The notes under the pieces: model-generated
What the model was told of the DNA's origin: nothing
The model's input: the letters and a program-made list of their open reading frames with translations, nothing else
The model's database searches: none
Made by a program: the position numbers and the translations under genes
Part shown: one piece after another, positions 8,405-19,378 of the stretch
Position numbering within the stretch: position 1 is the stretch's first letter
Layout: every line of letters begins with the position of its first letter
NCBI GenBank assembly: GCA_964036045.1
Contig: OZ038386.1
Coordinates: 12,362,113 to 12,426,112, forward strand
Source of the DNA: Eutreptiella sp. 'Long Island Sound 2002'
Taxonomy: Eukaryota > Euglenozoa > Euglenophyceae > Eutreptiales > Eutreptiaceae
Direction of reading: 5' to 3'
DNA: 64,000 nt

Positions 8405-10726
8405 CTAGGTATTCCTGTTTCCCCCAAGACCCTCATGGAAATTTTGATTGGCGGCGTCAGCGAGCCGCTCAACCTCTTCCCAGAGTTCCTTCGGGGTGTA
8501 CGAAAACACCCAGTTCCTGGCCTTCAGGCGATGGCCGTGGAAACTTACTCCCCTGTTGAGGACTTGGACAAACAAGTCCCGATCCTCGTGTTCATTAAAT
8601 CTGATTTTCCACGTGTTTTCAGTGAATTTCACCTTGGTAAACGACGTGGGGGAGCACTTTTGAAGTGCCTCCCTGACCGTAAACCTGTTGGCCGAGGCGT
8701 CGAAGCCATCGACTTCCGCCCACCAGGTCTTGACCTTTTCTTCGGACTGTTTATTCCGAAGGGTGGCGGCGGTTTCTGAGGGGATCTTGTCAAAAATCAG
8801 ATTTTTCAGCTCGGCACTAGAAAATTTTTTGCCTGAATGTTCAGATTCTTCTACGAGATTCCAGAAGCGCTGTCTCTTGTCTTGCACTTCGTGCAAGATC
8901 AATCGCGAGAACGAAGGAAAATTCTTCAACATCTGGTGGTAATGGTCCTCTGGCAGTCGAGATCCACGTACCTCCAACTGTTCCCACACCTCATCAAAGG
9001 TAAGGGGGGAACTTGAATCTTCACGATCACTCCAGGTCCTGAGCCAAGTGTTGGCCGGCGCTCCCTCAAGGCAGTCCAAGAGGGCCATCAGGAACTGATC
9101 ATCCTGGAGCTTTTGAGTCTTAACCCACAGTTTAAATTCCCGTTGGAACTGAGGCCAACGTCTGGGGTTCCCATTATACTTCGGTTGCTTGGCAACCTGA
9201 CGAAGTCGCAATGAAGTGGGATTTAGAAGTGAATCCAGCCCAACACCGGCCGTAATGGCAGACACCTTGGCGGCATCATTAGCCACACCAGCTCCGGCGA
9301 GGGTCTGGGCGAGCAACATCTGGGCTATTGCATTGGAATCAACAGCAGGAAGGGCAGTACGGGAGGCAGTTCGCTTGGCATTCTGAACCTCATTCCTAGC
9401 CTTCGCCGATCTACTCTGAGATCGAGAGATTGTAACCCTTTCCTTTAGCTTAGTCCTGCTGATCCTTGCGTCGGTGGTCTTAGAGTCCACCGAAGGAGCA
9501 ATCGAAAAAATTTCTGTCGCCTCCTCCGACGGTTCTGTTGTTTGTTCCACCGATGATGCGCCCTCAGACCTCATGTGGGTCTTGAAAAGATCTTTAATTC
9601 CCAGCGTCTGAATGATGAGTTGCATTTGATCTTTGAGCAATTGGAGCTCAGTATCTCGCTGTAATCTGCAAGAGCAGTCGGCAGGACAGTACATACCGTG
9701 TCCTGAAGGGCCTGAGCAGGCTGTTGGACCGCTAATCTCAGTGGTTCGCAGCCAGGAGTCCACTTGGGGAGCTCCTTCAGTCCTAATTTCCAGGCTTGCC
9801 TGCCTAGCTGCCTCTAAAATTCCTTCCTCAACCGCGGCGGCTAGATCGTCGCGGATGGAAACAGAGGGATGAGGGGCGGAGGGCCCGGCAACAGGTGCCT
9901 TGGTCTTCTCCTTCGGGAAGGGGCTTGCCTCCCAGATCTGCAAAAAAATGGCAAAAGATTCATCTTCTTGAGAACACCACCACATCCTGGTATTAATTTC
10001 TTCTTGAAGGAGGAAAAAATATTCGAATAAAAAATCAGAGGCGATTCTTTCTTGACCTATCAGCTTAGACGTGGCTAATAGACAAAGGGCCTCAAGCGCC
10101 TCAAGGTTACGGGTCACTTCGGAAGACAAATGGTTGTCCCATTGTGCCCATGAGGCTGGTCGATTATAGGTAGGTACCTCACCTGGACCACCCATCTCAA
10201 TGTCGTCAATGTCGGCGTCGATGGTCTCAAAATGTGGACACTGGTAGGGAGTATTGGTACCTGCCAGGTCCGTAAGCTCCACCGGAGCGTTGCCATTAGC
10301 GTAGGCTGGGAGATTCCAGCTGCTTGATGGCCAATTTCGACTGGGATCTTGATTGTAATCTGGGCCTCCACAGCTGCTGATTTGTGCCCTTCTTGGGCAA
10401 TTTGGGCTTGCGCAAGGCATTCCTCTCAAGGCCTCGTTCGCACAGCACCACGGCAGCGTAATCGTTACGTCTCCGGAGGTGGCGGAGTCTACGGGGCCGT
10501 ACTGGGGAGCTAGCTGTGGTTGGGACACCAAAGGAACAACATTCAGGTAGCCTCTGCTACCATGAAAGTGCTGCCCTGGGTCGTTGTGGGTGCCAGAGGG
10601 CTCGGGGCCGGCAAGACCAGTGGGGCAGGCACGCGAGGAGTCTCCCTGGATGTTGTTATTGGGTGTAGAACCGGACACTCGGACACCAACGGAGGCGAGA
10701 GCAGCAACAACTGAAGCGAGGTCCAT
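8405..10726 (-). CDS. gag: Ty3/Gypsy Gag structural protein
   Basis: This 773-aa ORF precedes nucleocapsid, protease and pol. The N-terminal 350 residues are Pro/Ser/Asp-rich and unrecognised. A basic stretch follows. The region around residues 520-640 has the retrotransposon Gag layout (YNGNPRRWPQFQREFKLWV, then DCLEGAPANTWL, then a helical segment). It ends with a UAG followed by CAA, after which the same frame stays open. Gag builds the virus-like particle. The ATG at 10726 is chosen because it is the first in the open frame, followed by a hydrophobic Ala/Val-rich start. Confidence 0.85.
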   Translation of the reverse strand: MDLASVVAALASVGVRVSGSTPNNNIQGDSSRACPTGLAGPEPSGTHNDPGQHFHGSRGYLNVVPLVSQPQLAPQYGPVDSATSGDVTITLPWCCANEALRGMPCASPNCPRRAQISSCGGPDYNQDPSRNWPSSSWNLPAYANGNAPVELTDLAGTNTPYQCPHFETIDADIDDIEMGGPGEVPTYNRPASWAQWDNHLSSEVTRNLEALEALCLLATSKLIGQERIASDFLFEYFFLLQEEINTRMWWCSQEDESFAIFLQIWEASPFPKEKTKAPVAGPSAPHPSVSIRDDLAAAVEEGILEAARQASLEIRTEGAPQVDSWLRTTEISGPTACSGPSGHGMYCPADCSCRLQRDTELQLLKDQMQLIIQTLGIKDLFKTHMRSEGASSVEQTTEPSEEATEIFSIAPSVDSKTTDARISRTKLKERVTISRSQSRSAKARNEVQNAKRTASRTALPAVDSNAIAQMLLAQTLAGAGVANDAAKVSAITAGVGLDSLLNPTSLRLRQVAKQPKYNGNPRRWPQFQREFKLWVKTQKLQDDQFLMALLDCLEGAPANTWLRTWSDREDSSSPLTFDEVWEQLEVRGSRLPEDHYHQMLKNFPSFSRLILHEVQDKRQRFWNLVEESEHSGKKFSSAELKNLIFDKIPSETAATLRNKQSEEKVKTWWAEVDGFDASANRFTVREALQKCSPTSFTKVKFTENTWKIRFNEHEDRDLFVQVLNRGVSFHGHRLKARNWVFSYTPKELWEEVERLADAANQNFHEGLGGNRNT

Positions 10727-12535
10727 GCTGATTGTGGTCCGGCAGAAAATCCCAGTCTACGAAGAAAATTGAGGAGAATTATTCTAAATACATCTGAGTG
10801 TCCAAAACTGTCTGAAAAGATTTAAATAATCCATTTATGTAAAAATGTTTGGCCGATCTGGCCCGCGAGCGCGCGTCAGCGGCAAATGGCGATTCCAGCT
10901 AAAATAGCGAAACGCGGTGGATTTACGGGGAATGGACCGCGGAATCAAATCCGGCATATCAGAAATATATAGGAAATATCCTGTGACTGAGCTGCGAAGC
11001 AAAGAAAATGACCAAAATGTAGCCAATCTGGGCAGAATGTCTGAAAATCTGAGCAGATGGGGCTAGCCGCACTTACATCCGGCATATGATGGTGTTCAAC
11101 TCCAAAGCATATGCCAACATATGAACAACATACCATGGTTCGACTCCCCATAGGCTTCTTGCTGTTTGCCGACCAGGTAAGTACACAAAACGCAAAAATG
11201 AGCCAAAATTGAGGTCAAAATCATGAAAATATGTCCAAATACAAAGTTATCATGATAGTATATCTCTATGCTCACCCATGATATCCGTGCATGGTTCAAT
11301 ATACCAATGACTCGAACCATTTGCAAACAATTCCCCCACTTGGATCCCCAATCGGGCGCATGGAGATACCTTCGCCACTCATATCTACATGCCTCATGAA
11401 AATGGGAGTGCACTCATGGATCTCTTTGCCCAACATACCATGAGCAATACATACGCGGTAGACTTAGTCTAGCGCTTTGAATTCCACAATTGGGACATGG
11501 GCAAAGCCCTTGTCACGTGTGGCTCCCCATCTCTTCGGCCACACGAAGATATATAACATGGGCGTGAGCATATCAAGACATATACTACCAATATCACACA
11601 TAGCCCTTAAAATAGGCTCCCACCATGGTATGCCATGCCCCTCCATGGTCATAACTTTGAGTTAAATGGACGTGAGAACCTAAGGAAAGATGCTATGCAA
11701 CCGCAAGACTCATGCGCTACACTGAAAAGTCATAATATCTAGTCCAGACACATGGTCAACAAGTTATAAACAAGTTTCTACCATGTTGACCATGATCCTA
11801 TGATACAACGAGTGTATGTGACGACTTAAAGTGTTAGACCCTACTAAAAATAAGTTGAGACCAAGGCTCTTGCAACGCAACCTTCCTTATTCTCTTTCCT
11901 CACACTCGCGCGTAGATATGGCCCTTCAAAGTGGTCCCACGATTCACTTTTGTTTCCCTTATATCTCCAAGTCAAATGGGTGGCAAGTATAAGGGAAACC
12001 TGATATGCGCATAGGGAAAGGAGTATGACCACTCGAAGAAGACCAAATCAAGTGCGGCGATGTCGAAGTCGAAAATCCGATTTCGACATCGCGAAAAATT
12101 CAGATTAAAATTTCGAGTGCATATTTAGAAAATTGCGGAAGCAACGAACCCTTTACTGATGAAATCTGACCCTTCATCGGAGTTTCCGCCAAAATATCTG
12201 GAAATAACAGTTAACCAATCGGTTACCGCAAAATCGCGAGCCAACTGACAGTCGCCGATGGATTGACCATCAGAACGGAAGGCGGAAAAATTACGGAAAC
12301 ATTATGATAAAAAAACCCTGTTGATTCCTGATATTCTGATATATAAATCTCAGCTGGCGGCGCCTCGGTTCTGAATATGGCCGCTCATAGCCGGAATGGC
12401 CAAACCTATCACACTATCACATCGGGTTAGGTCAGGTGGATGGGAGAGTATGATTTCAGCCAATGGCGGCTTGCCGGCACATAGATACACGCCCCAAGTG
12501 ACCCCAAGATGGCCACGGGGGAAGGAACCGGCTTC
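10727..12535. other. AT-rich region without recognisable genes
   Basis: No ORF with recognisable domains occurs on either strand; the longest are about 105 aa with no family resemblance. The stretch should contain the Gypsy 5' leader or LTR if that element is complete, but I cannot place LTR ends. From about 11050 to 11650 the sequence is rich in CATATG/CCATGG-type short palindromes. A strong hairpin lies at 12057-12092. GC content rises at about 12350, where the sequence passes into the satellite region. Confidence 0.6.
12057..12092. other. Perfect 11-bp inverted repeat (hairpin)
   Basis: GCGATGTCGAA at 12057-12067 is the exact reverse complement of TTCGACATCGC at 12082-12092, with a 14-nt loop. 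No gene is adjacent, so its role is unknown. Confidence 0.7.
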
Positions 12536-12976
12536 ACCTACTCACCCACTCACCCACTCACCCACTCACCCGCTCACCCACTCACCCACTCACCCACTCA
12601 CCCACTCACCCACTCACCCACTCACCCACTCACCCACTCACCCACTCACCCACTCACCCACTCACCCACTCACCCACTCTCCCACTCACCCACTCACCCA
12701 CTCACCCACTCACCCACTCACCCACTCACTCATTCACCCACTCACCCACTCACCCACTCACCCACTCACCCACTCACCCACTCACCCACCCACCCACTCA
12801 GCCACTCACCCACTCACCCACTCACCCACTCACCCACTCACCCACTCACCCACTCACCCACTCACCCACTCACCCACTCACCCACCCGTCCACTCACCCA
12901 CTCACCCACTCACCCACCTCACCGACTCACCCACTCACCCACCTCATCCACTCACCCACTCACCCACTCACCCACT
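12536..12976. repeat. Octamer satellite array, unit CCCACTCA (array 1)
   Basis: About 55 near-perfect copies of an 8-bp unit, with scattered single-base changes. Since 8 is not a multiple of 3 and the unit has no stop codon, all three plus frames read the same octapeptide (THPLTHSP), which explains the long ORFs here. It directly precedes the 5' block of the first non-autonomous LINE relative. Confidence 0.95.
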
Positions 12977-13181
12977 CCTCGTCAGGCCGGGCCCACCCCG
13001 CCCGCCACCCGTCCAGGACTCCTCCCTGGGCCAGAGGTGCAGCCTGTGAGGGGCAGATGCACCACTGCCACACACAGTGCACCTGCTCGATATCTGGTGG
13101 CCTGGCACCAGGATAAAAACCCCCAGGATGGTAGCTGTGGGACGGATTGCCCACAAGCACAGCCAGGCAACGGCCACGTAT

Positions 13182-13232
13182 TTACTCACTCACTCACTCA
13201 CTCACTCACTCACTCACTCACTCGCTCACTCA
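13182..13232. repeat. (ACTC)n tetranucleotide run
   Basis: About 12 copies of ACTC, breaking into GCTCACTCACCCG at the right end. It sits just after the conserved 5' block in NA-1, in the place where the octamer array stands after the isolated block at 17260. It may be a collapsed or variant octamer. Confidence 0.85.
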
Positions 13233-13329
13233 CCCGCGTCAGCCCAGGGCCCACCCCTGCCACCTTCCGAGGGCCCCCCAGCCGCCCAGGCCCACCCACG
13301 CTCCCCCTTCACGCGCCGGCTCACTGGCA

Positions 13330-14250
13330 GGGTACCACCGTGGTGCCGTCGACGAATACGTGCGCCGCCGTGGCACGATCTTCGGGGCAGAGCGCCGTCG
13401 TGGCACTGCCCAGCCGTGACGCCAGTCCAGTGGCGAAGCGCCATCGTGGTGCCGCCAGCGTGCACGTGCGCCATCGTGGCGCGGCTGACGCACAGGTATG
13501 CCATTGCTGTGCCTCCTCTAGGGCCATGTTGACGGGAATGGCGCCAGCTCAGCAGCAGAGCGCCACCGTGGTACAGCCTGCGCACAAATGCGCCGTCGTG
13601 GCGCCGCCCTCATGGCATAGCGCCACCATGGCGCCTACTCAGTGGCAGAGCGCTGCCGTGGTGCAGCCAACGTACAGGTATGCCGTTGCCGCGCAACCTT
13701 CAGGGCAGTGCGCCACCGTGGCCCGCGCCCCGACAGCTCTGCGCCGACATGGCGCGGGCTCAATGGCGGGGCACCATCGTGGTGCCCCCCTATGCCTCCG
13801 TGGCGCCGGTTCAGTGGCGGAGCGCCATCGTGGTGCCGCCAACGAACACGTGCGCCGTCGTGGCGCAATTCTCAGGGCAGAGCGCCACCGCGGCGCTGCC
13901 CAGACAGCCCTGTGCCGACGTGGCGCCAGCTCAGTGACATGGCACCACCGTGGTGCAATCGACGTCCGCATGCGCCGTCGTGGCGCAATCTTCAGGGCAG
14001 AGCGCCACCGTGGTGCTGCCCAGACGGTCTTCGTGCGCCAGCCTGGCCATGGTGTATCCTCCAGGCCGATACACGAGGCACCATGGCGAGGTCTGCACCT
14101 GGCGCTCCGCCAACCCCCGTGACACCCCGTGCAGAGGTGACGTGTTGTCGGCGGTACTCACCGCCTCACGTGCCCTCGGCGAACGTCGCCGTCTCGCTCG
14201 GGCACCATCGTGGTGCCATTTTCTCGGTCACGTGCCGTCTCAGTGCACGT
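13330..14250. repeat. Palindrome-rich degenerate repeat core of NA-1
   Basis: Short imperfect palindromes of the type GCRCCAYCGTGGYGC recur every 30-60 bp, with spacers such as CTTCAGGGCAGA and GCCAACG..CACGTGCGCCGTC. Similar cores occur at about 18070-18880 and 50400-51110. ORFs on both strands read Arg/Ala/His-rich nonsense that changes between copies, so coding is unlikely. The RNA could form many short hairpins. Confidence 0.8.
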
Positions 14251-14454
14251 ATCGTGGGGCTGGTCGTTTGGGCTCGGCCTTTGCAGCCGGGCGTCGTCAG
14301 GGACCTCCACGGCGGTGCACCACCGTGGTGCTATGGCTGTGACGCACGTCCCGCACTCACAGAACCCGGGGGTACCCAGGCCACCGGCGGTGCGCGTGAT
14401 CGTGTGGCGTGACCGTACTCGCGACGCCGGCGGTACTCAGCCCGCCGGCAGTGC

Positions 14455-14825
14455 GCATAGTCGTGCTGGGCCGCGTTCTATTTAGCCCGGCGACGTTTTC
14501 AAGTCGGAGGTGATGCCCCGGGAGACCCACATCTTCCGTGCACGTTGATCTTGGAACGCTTACTCGGGTGGATCCAGGACAGTTCGGAGCGGTTGGTGGC
14601 CGGGACCGGAGAGCAGATCGAGCCGTAGCGTTGTCGTACACTGACGTTGTGACCCAGACGGCCTGCTGGGAGGAGCGTTCTCAGGTGTGCGACGAGATTC
14701 GTCTTGCTCTAGCGGAGGTAAGACGGAGGACTCCCTCGGCAGAGCCTGCGTGGGGCCCCCGAGGGCCGACGCCAAGGCTCACCGTACGTGGGACCGCGGC
14801 AGGCGCTCCTCCTCCTCCTCCTCCT
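14455..14825 (+). mobile_element. LINE-family 3' tail (copy in NA-1)
   Basis: About 370 bp nearly identical to the sequence following LINE-A ORF2 (29430-29762): GGTGATGCCCCGGGAGACCC, TTGATCTTGGAACGCTTACT, GCGGAGGTAAGACGGAGGAC, then GGCAGGCGCTCCTCCTCC. It ends in (CTC)n followed at once by the octamer array. A conserved 3' region shared by autonomous and non-autonomous copies is expected if it is the RT recognition site for target-primed reverse transcription. Confidence 0.85.
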
Positions 14826-17052
14826 CCACTCACCCACTCACCCACTCACCAACTCACCCACTCACCCACTCACCCACTCACCCGGTCACCCACTCACCCA
14901 CTCACCCACTCACCCACTCACCCACTCACCCACTCACCCACTCACCCACTCACCCACTCACCCACTCACTCATTCACCCACTCACCCACTCACCCACTCA
15001 CCCACTCACCCACTCACCCACTCACCCACTCACCCACTCACCCACTCACCCACTCACCCACTCACCAACTGACCCACTCACCCACTCACCCACTCACCAA
15101 CTCAACCACTCACCCACTCAGGCACTCGACCGCTCACCCACTCACCCACTCACTCACTCACCCACTCACCCACTCACCCACTCACCCACTCACCCACTCA
15201 CCCACTCACCCACTCACCCACTCACCCACTCACCCACTCACCCACTCACCCACTCACCCACTCACCCACTAACCCACTCACCCACTCACCCACTCACCCA
15301 CTCACCCACTCACCCACTCACCCACTCACCCACTCACCCACTCACCCACTCACCCACTCACCCACTCACCCAGTCACCCACTCACCCACTCACCCACTCA
15401 CCCACTCACCCACTCACCCACTCACCCGCTCACCCACTCACCCACTCACCCACTCACCCACACACCCACTCACCCACTCACCCGCTCACCCACTCACCCC
15501 CTCACCCACACACCCACTCATCCACTCACCCAGTCACCCACTCACCCACTGACCCACTCACCCACTCACCCACTCACCCACTCACCCACTCACCCACTCA
15601 CCCACTCACCCACACACCCACTCACCCACTCACCCGCTCACCCACTCACCCACTCACCCACACACCCACTCATCCACTCACCCAGTCACCCACTCACCCA
15701 CTCACCCACTCACCCACTCACCCACTCACCCACTCACCCACTCACCCACTCACCCACTCACCCACTCACCCACTCACCTACTCACCCACTCACCGACTCA
15801 CCCACTCACCCACTCACCCACTCACCCACTCACCCACTCACCCACTCACCCACTCACCCACTCATTCACTCACCCACTCACCCCCTCTCCCTCCTCACCC
15901 ACTCACCCACTCACCCACACACCCACTCACCCACTCACCCGCTCACCCACTCACCCACTCACCCACACACCCACTCATCCACTCACCCACTCACCCACTC
16001 AGCCACTCACCCACTCACCCACTCACCCACTCACCCACTCACCCACTCACCCACTCACCCACACACCCACTCACCCACTCACCCACTCACCCACGCACCC
16101 ACTCACCCACGCAGCCACTCACCCACGCACCCACGCACCCACGCACCCACGCACCCACGCACCCACGCACCCACTCATCCACTCACCCACTCACCCACTC
16201 ATCCACTCACCCACTCACCCACTCACCCACTCACCCACTCACCCACTCACCCACTCACCCACCTCACCGACTCACCAACTCACCCACTCACCCACTCACC
16301 CACTCACCCACTCACCCACTCACCCACTCACCCACTCACCCATTCACCCACTCACCCACTCACCCACTCACCCACTCACCCACTCAACCACTCACCCACT
16401 CACCCACCCACTCACCCACTCACCCACCCACCCACTCACCCACTCACCCACTCACCCACTCACCCACTCACCCACTCACCCACTCACCCACTCACCCACT
16501 CACCCACTCACCCACTCACCAACTCACCCACTCACCCACTCACCCACTCACCCACTCACCCACTCACCCACTCACCCACTCAGCCACTCACCCGCTCACC
16601 CACTCACCCACTCACCCACTCACCCACTCACCCACTCACCCACTCACCCACTCACCCACTCACCCACTCACCCACTCACCCACTCACCCACTCACCCGCT
16701 CACCCACTCACCCACTCACCCACTCACCCACTCACCCACTCACCCACTCACCCACTCACCCACTCACCCAGTCACCCACTCACCCACTCACCCACTCACC
16801 CACTCACCCACTCACCCACTCACCCGCTCACCGGCTCACCCACTCACCCACTCACCCACTCACCCACTCACCCACTCACCCACTCACCCACTCCCCCACT
16901 CACCCACTCACCCACTCACCCACTCACCCACTCACCCACTCACCCACTCACCCACTCACCCACTCACCCACTCACCCACTCACCCACTCACCCGCTCACC
17001 CACTCACCCACTCACCCACTCACCCACACACCCACTCACCCACTCACCCGCT
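14826..17052. repeat. Octamer satellite array 2 (longest)
   Basis: About 2.2 kb of CCCACTCA units. Higher-order variation is visible: blocks with CACACACC, with TCATCCAC, and an ACGCACCC block at about 16080-16170. Similar variant blocks recur in arrays at 19.4-20.3 kb and 48.4 kb, implying segmental duplication of array pieces. Confidence 0.95.
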
Positions 17053-17260
17053 CCTCGTCAGGCCGGGCCCACCCCGCCCGCCACCCGTTCAGGACTCCTC
17101 CGTGGGCCAGAGGTGCAGCCTGTGAAGGGTAGATGCACCACTGCCACACACAGTGCACCTGCTCGATATCTGGTGGCCTGGCACCAGGATAAAAACCCCC
17201 AGGATGGTAGCTGTGGGACGGATTGCCCACAAGCACAGCCAGGCAACGGCCACGTGTTTA
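17053..17260 (+). mobile_element. Isolated LINE-family 5' block between octamer arrays
   Basis: A copy of the approximately 205-bp block that begins NA-1, nearly identical to 17715-17921. Here it is followed directly by octamer satellite rather than by a palindrome core. It is either a solo 5' remnant or one half of a local duplication with the array at 17261. Confidence 0.75.
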
Positions 17261-17714
17261 CCCACCCACTCACTCACTCACTCACCCACTCACCCACTCA
17301 CCCACTCACCCACTCACCCACTCACCCACTCACCCACTCACCCACTCACCCACTCACCCGCTCACCCACTCACCCACTCACCCACTCACCCACTCACCCA
17401 CTCACCCACTCACCCACTCACCCACTCACCCACTCACCCACTCACCCACTCACCCACTCACCCACTCACCCACTCACCCACTCACCCACTCACCGGCTCA
17501 CCCACTCACCCACTCACCCACTCACCCACTCACCCACTCACCCACTCACCCACTCACCCACTCACCCACTCACCCACTCACCCACTCACCCACTCACCCA
17601 CTCACCCACTCACCCACTCACCCACTCACCCACTCACCCACTCACCCACTCACCCGCTCACCCACTCACCCACTCACCCACTCACCCACACACCCACTCA
17701 CCCACTCACCCGCT
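17261..17714. repeat. Octamer satellite array 3
   Basis: About 57 CCCACTCA units between two nearly identical copies of the 5' block (17053-17260 and 17715-17921). Block plus array (about 660 bp) reads as one unit of a local tandem duplication. Confidence 0.95.
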
Positions 17715-19378
17715 CCTCGTCAGGCCGGGCCCACCCCGCCCGCCACCCGTTCAGGACTCCTCCGTGGGCCAGAGGTGCAGCCTGTGAAGGGTAGATGCAC
17801 CACTGCCACACACAGTGCACCTGCTCGATATCTGGTGGCCTGGCACCAGGATAAAAACCCCCGGGATGGTAGCTGTGGGACGGATTGCCCACAAGCACAG
17901 CCAGGCAACGGCCACGTGTTTACCCACTCACTCACTCACTCACTCACCCACTCACTCACTCGCTCACTCACCCGCGTCAGCCCAGGGCCCACCCCTGCCA
18001 CCCTCCGAGGGCCCCCCAGCCGCCCAGGCTCACCCACGCTCCCCCTTCACGCGCCAGCTCACTGGCAGGGTACCACCGTGGTGCCGTCGACAAATATGTG
18101 CGCCGCCGACGCAAGATCTTCGGGGCAGAGCGCCATCGTGGCACTGCCCAGCCGTGACGCCAGTCCAGTGGCGAAGCGCCATCGTGGTGCCGCCAGCGTG
18201 CACGTGCGCCATCGTGGCGCGGCTGACGCACAGGTATGCCATTGCTGTGCCTCCTCTAGGGCCATGCGACACCAGCACAGTCACAGAGCACCACCGTGGT
18301 GCCGCCAACGCCCGGGTACGCCGTCGCGGCGCCGACTGAACGCCCGTGCGTTGTCGTGGCGCCGGCTCAGTGGCAGAGCACAATCGTTGTGCCGCCAACA
18401 CGCACGTGCGCCGTCGTGGCGCGGTTTCCGGTGCAGAGCGCCACCGTGGCGCCGCCCAGATCCGTGGGGCGTTTGCGCCAGCCTTGCCATGGTGTTTCCT
18501 CCAGGCCAATATTCGAGGCACCATTGTTGGGTCTGCACCTGGCGCTCCGCCAACCGTGACACCTCGTGCAGGGGTGCTTTGTCGTCGGCGGTGCTCACCG
18601 CCTCGCGTGACTTGGCGGTCCTCACCGCCTCGCCCAGCCACCAGGCGCAATGGCAGGACACCGTCGTGGTGCCTTCGCCGTAGACGTACGCCGTCGTGGC
18701 GCGACCTCCAGGGCAGAGCACCACAGACGCACCGCCCCAACAGCCAAGCACCAATGTGCCGCGACAACGATGGCGGAGCACCACCGTGGTGCCGCCAACT
18801 CACCAGTGCGTCGCCACAGCACGACCTCCAGGGCAGCGCGCCACCATGGCGGCGCCCAGACAACCGTGCGCCAACAAGGCGCTGACGCACGTCCCGCACC
18901 CACAGAACCCGGGGGTACCCAGGCCCCCGGCGGTGCGCGTGATCGTGTAACGTGACCGTACTCGCGCCGCCGGCGGTACTCAGCCCGCCGGCAGTGCGCA
19001 TAGTCGTGCTGGGCCGCGTTCTCTTTAGCCCGGCGACGTATTCAAGTCGGGGGTGATGCCCCGGGAGACCCACATCTTCCGTGCCCGTTGATCCTGGGAC
19101 ATCACCTCGGGGTGTTATCCAGGACAGGTCGGAGCGGTCGGTGGCCGGGACCGGAGAGCAGATCGGACCGTAGCGTGGTCGTACACCGGCGCTTAGACCC
19201 AGACGGCCTGCTGGGAGGGGCGTTCTCAGGTGTGCAACGAGATTCGTCTTACTCTAGCGGAGGTAAGACGGAGGACTCCCTCGGCAGAGCCTGCGTGGGG
19301 CCCCCGAGGGACGACGCCAAGGCTCACCGTACGTGGGACCGCGGCAGGCGCTCCTCCTCCTCCTCCTCCTCCTCCTCA
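17715..19378 (+). mobile_element. Non-autonomous relative of the LINE family (NA-2)
   Basis: Same plan as NA-1: the 5' block (17715-17921), a short ACTC-type run (to about 17971), a palindrome-rich core (about 18070-18880) and the LINE 3' tail from about 19010 to (CTC)n at 19378. The core aligns with NA-1 for its first 200 bp, then differs in arrangement, so the two are diverged copies. No coding capacity is recognised. Confidence 0.65.
18070..18880. repeat. Palindrome-rich degenerate repeat core of NA-2
   Basis: The same GCACCACCGTGGTGC-type imperfect palindromes as in NA-1, with the same non-repeated island (GCCAGCC[T/C]TGCCATGGTGT) near its middle. Open frames on both strands are compositional. 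Confidence 0.75.

Larger units (their letters stand above)
228..10726 (-). mobile_element. Ty3/Gypsy chromovirus-like LTR retrotransposon (internal region)
   Basis: Reading along the minus strand, the order is gag (10726-8405), a Gly/Arg-rich nucleocapsid-like segment, a retropepsin-like domain, a 2.2-kb spacer, and a pol ORF ending in a chromodomain. RT before integrase followed by a chromodomain is the diagnostic order of Ty3/Gypsy chromoviruses. I could not find matching LTRs: the left end may run out of the window, and positions 1-227 share no obvious block with 10727-12536. Pol is fully open, so the copy is fairly young, but one RNase H catalytic residue is changed and the spacer holds unrelated tandem repeats. 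Confidence 0.85.
12977..14825 (+). mobile_element. Non-autonomous relative of the LINE family (NA-1)
   Basis: The element starts with an approximately 205-bp GC-rich block (12977-13181). Its second half (TGGCCTGGCACCAGGATAAAAACC onward) matches the first 60 bp of LINE-A at 20269. It then has a short ACTC run (13182-13232), a palindrome-rich core (about 13330-14250) and, from about 14455, the same 3' tail as the LINEs ending in (CTC)n at 14825. It has no RT, endonuclease or other credible coding sequence. Octamer satellite flanks both sides. The shared ends suggest it is mobilised by the LINE's proteins. Boundaries are set by the satellite on each side. Confidence 0.65.

Noticed and set aside
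13642-14412. Arg/Ala/His-rich ORFs on both strands across the palindrome cores
   Set aside because: High GC and palindromes keep several frames open at once. The protein sequence is not conserved between NA-1, NA-2 and NA-3.
14687-17125. An 812-aa plus-strand ORF of THPLTHSP repeats (and similar ORFs in all octamer arrays)
   Set aside because: An 8-bp repeat without stop codons is open in all three frames and gives the same octapeptide in each. There is no conserved start and no non-repeat domain.
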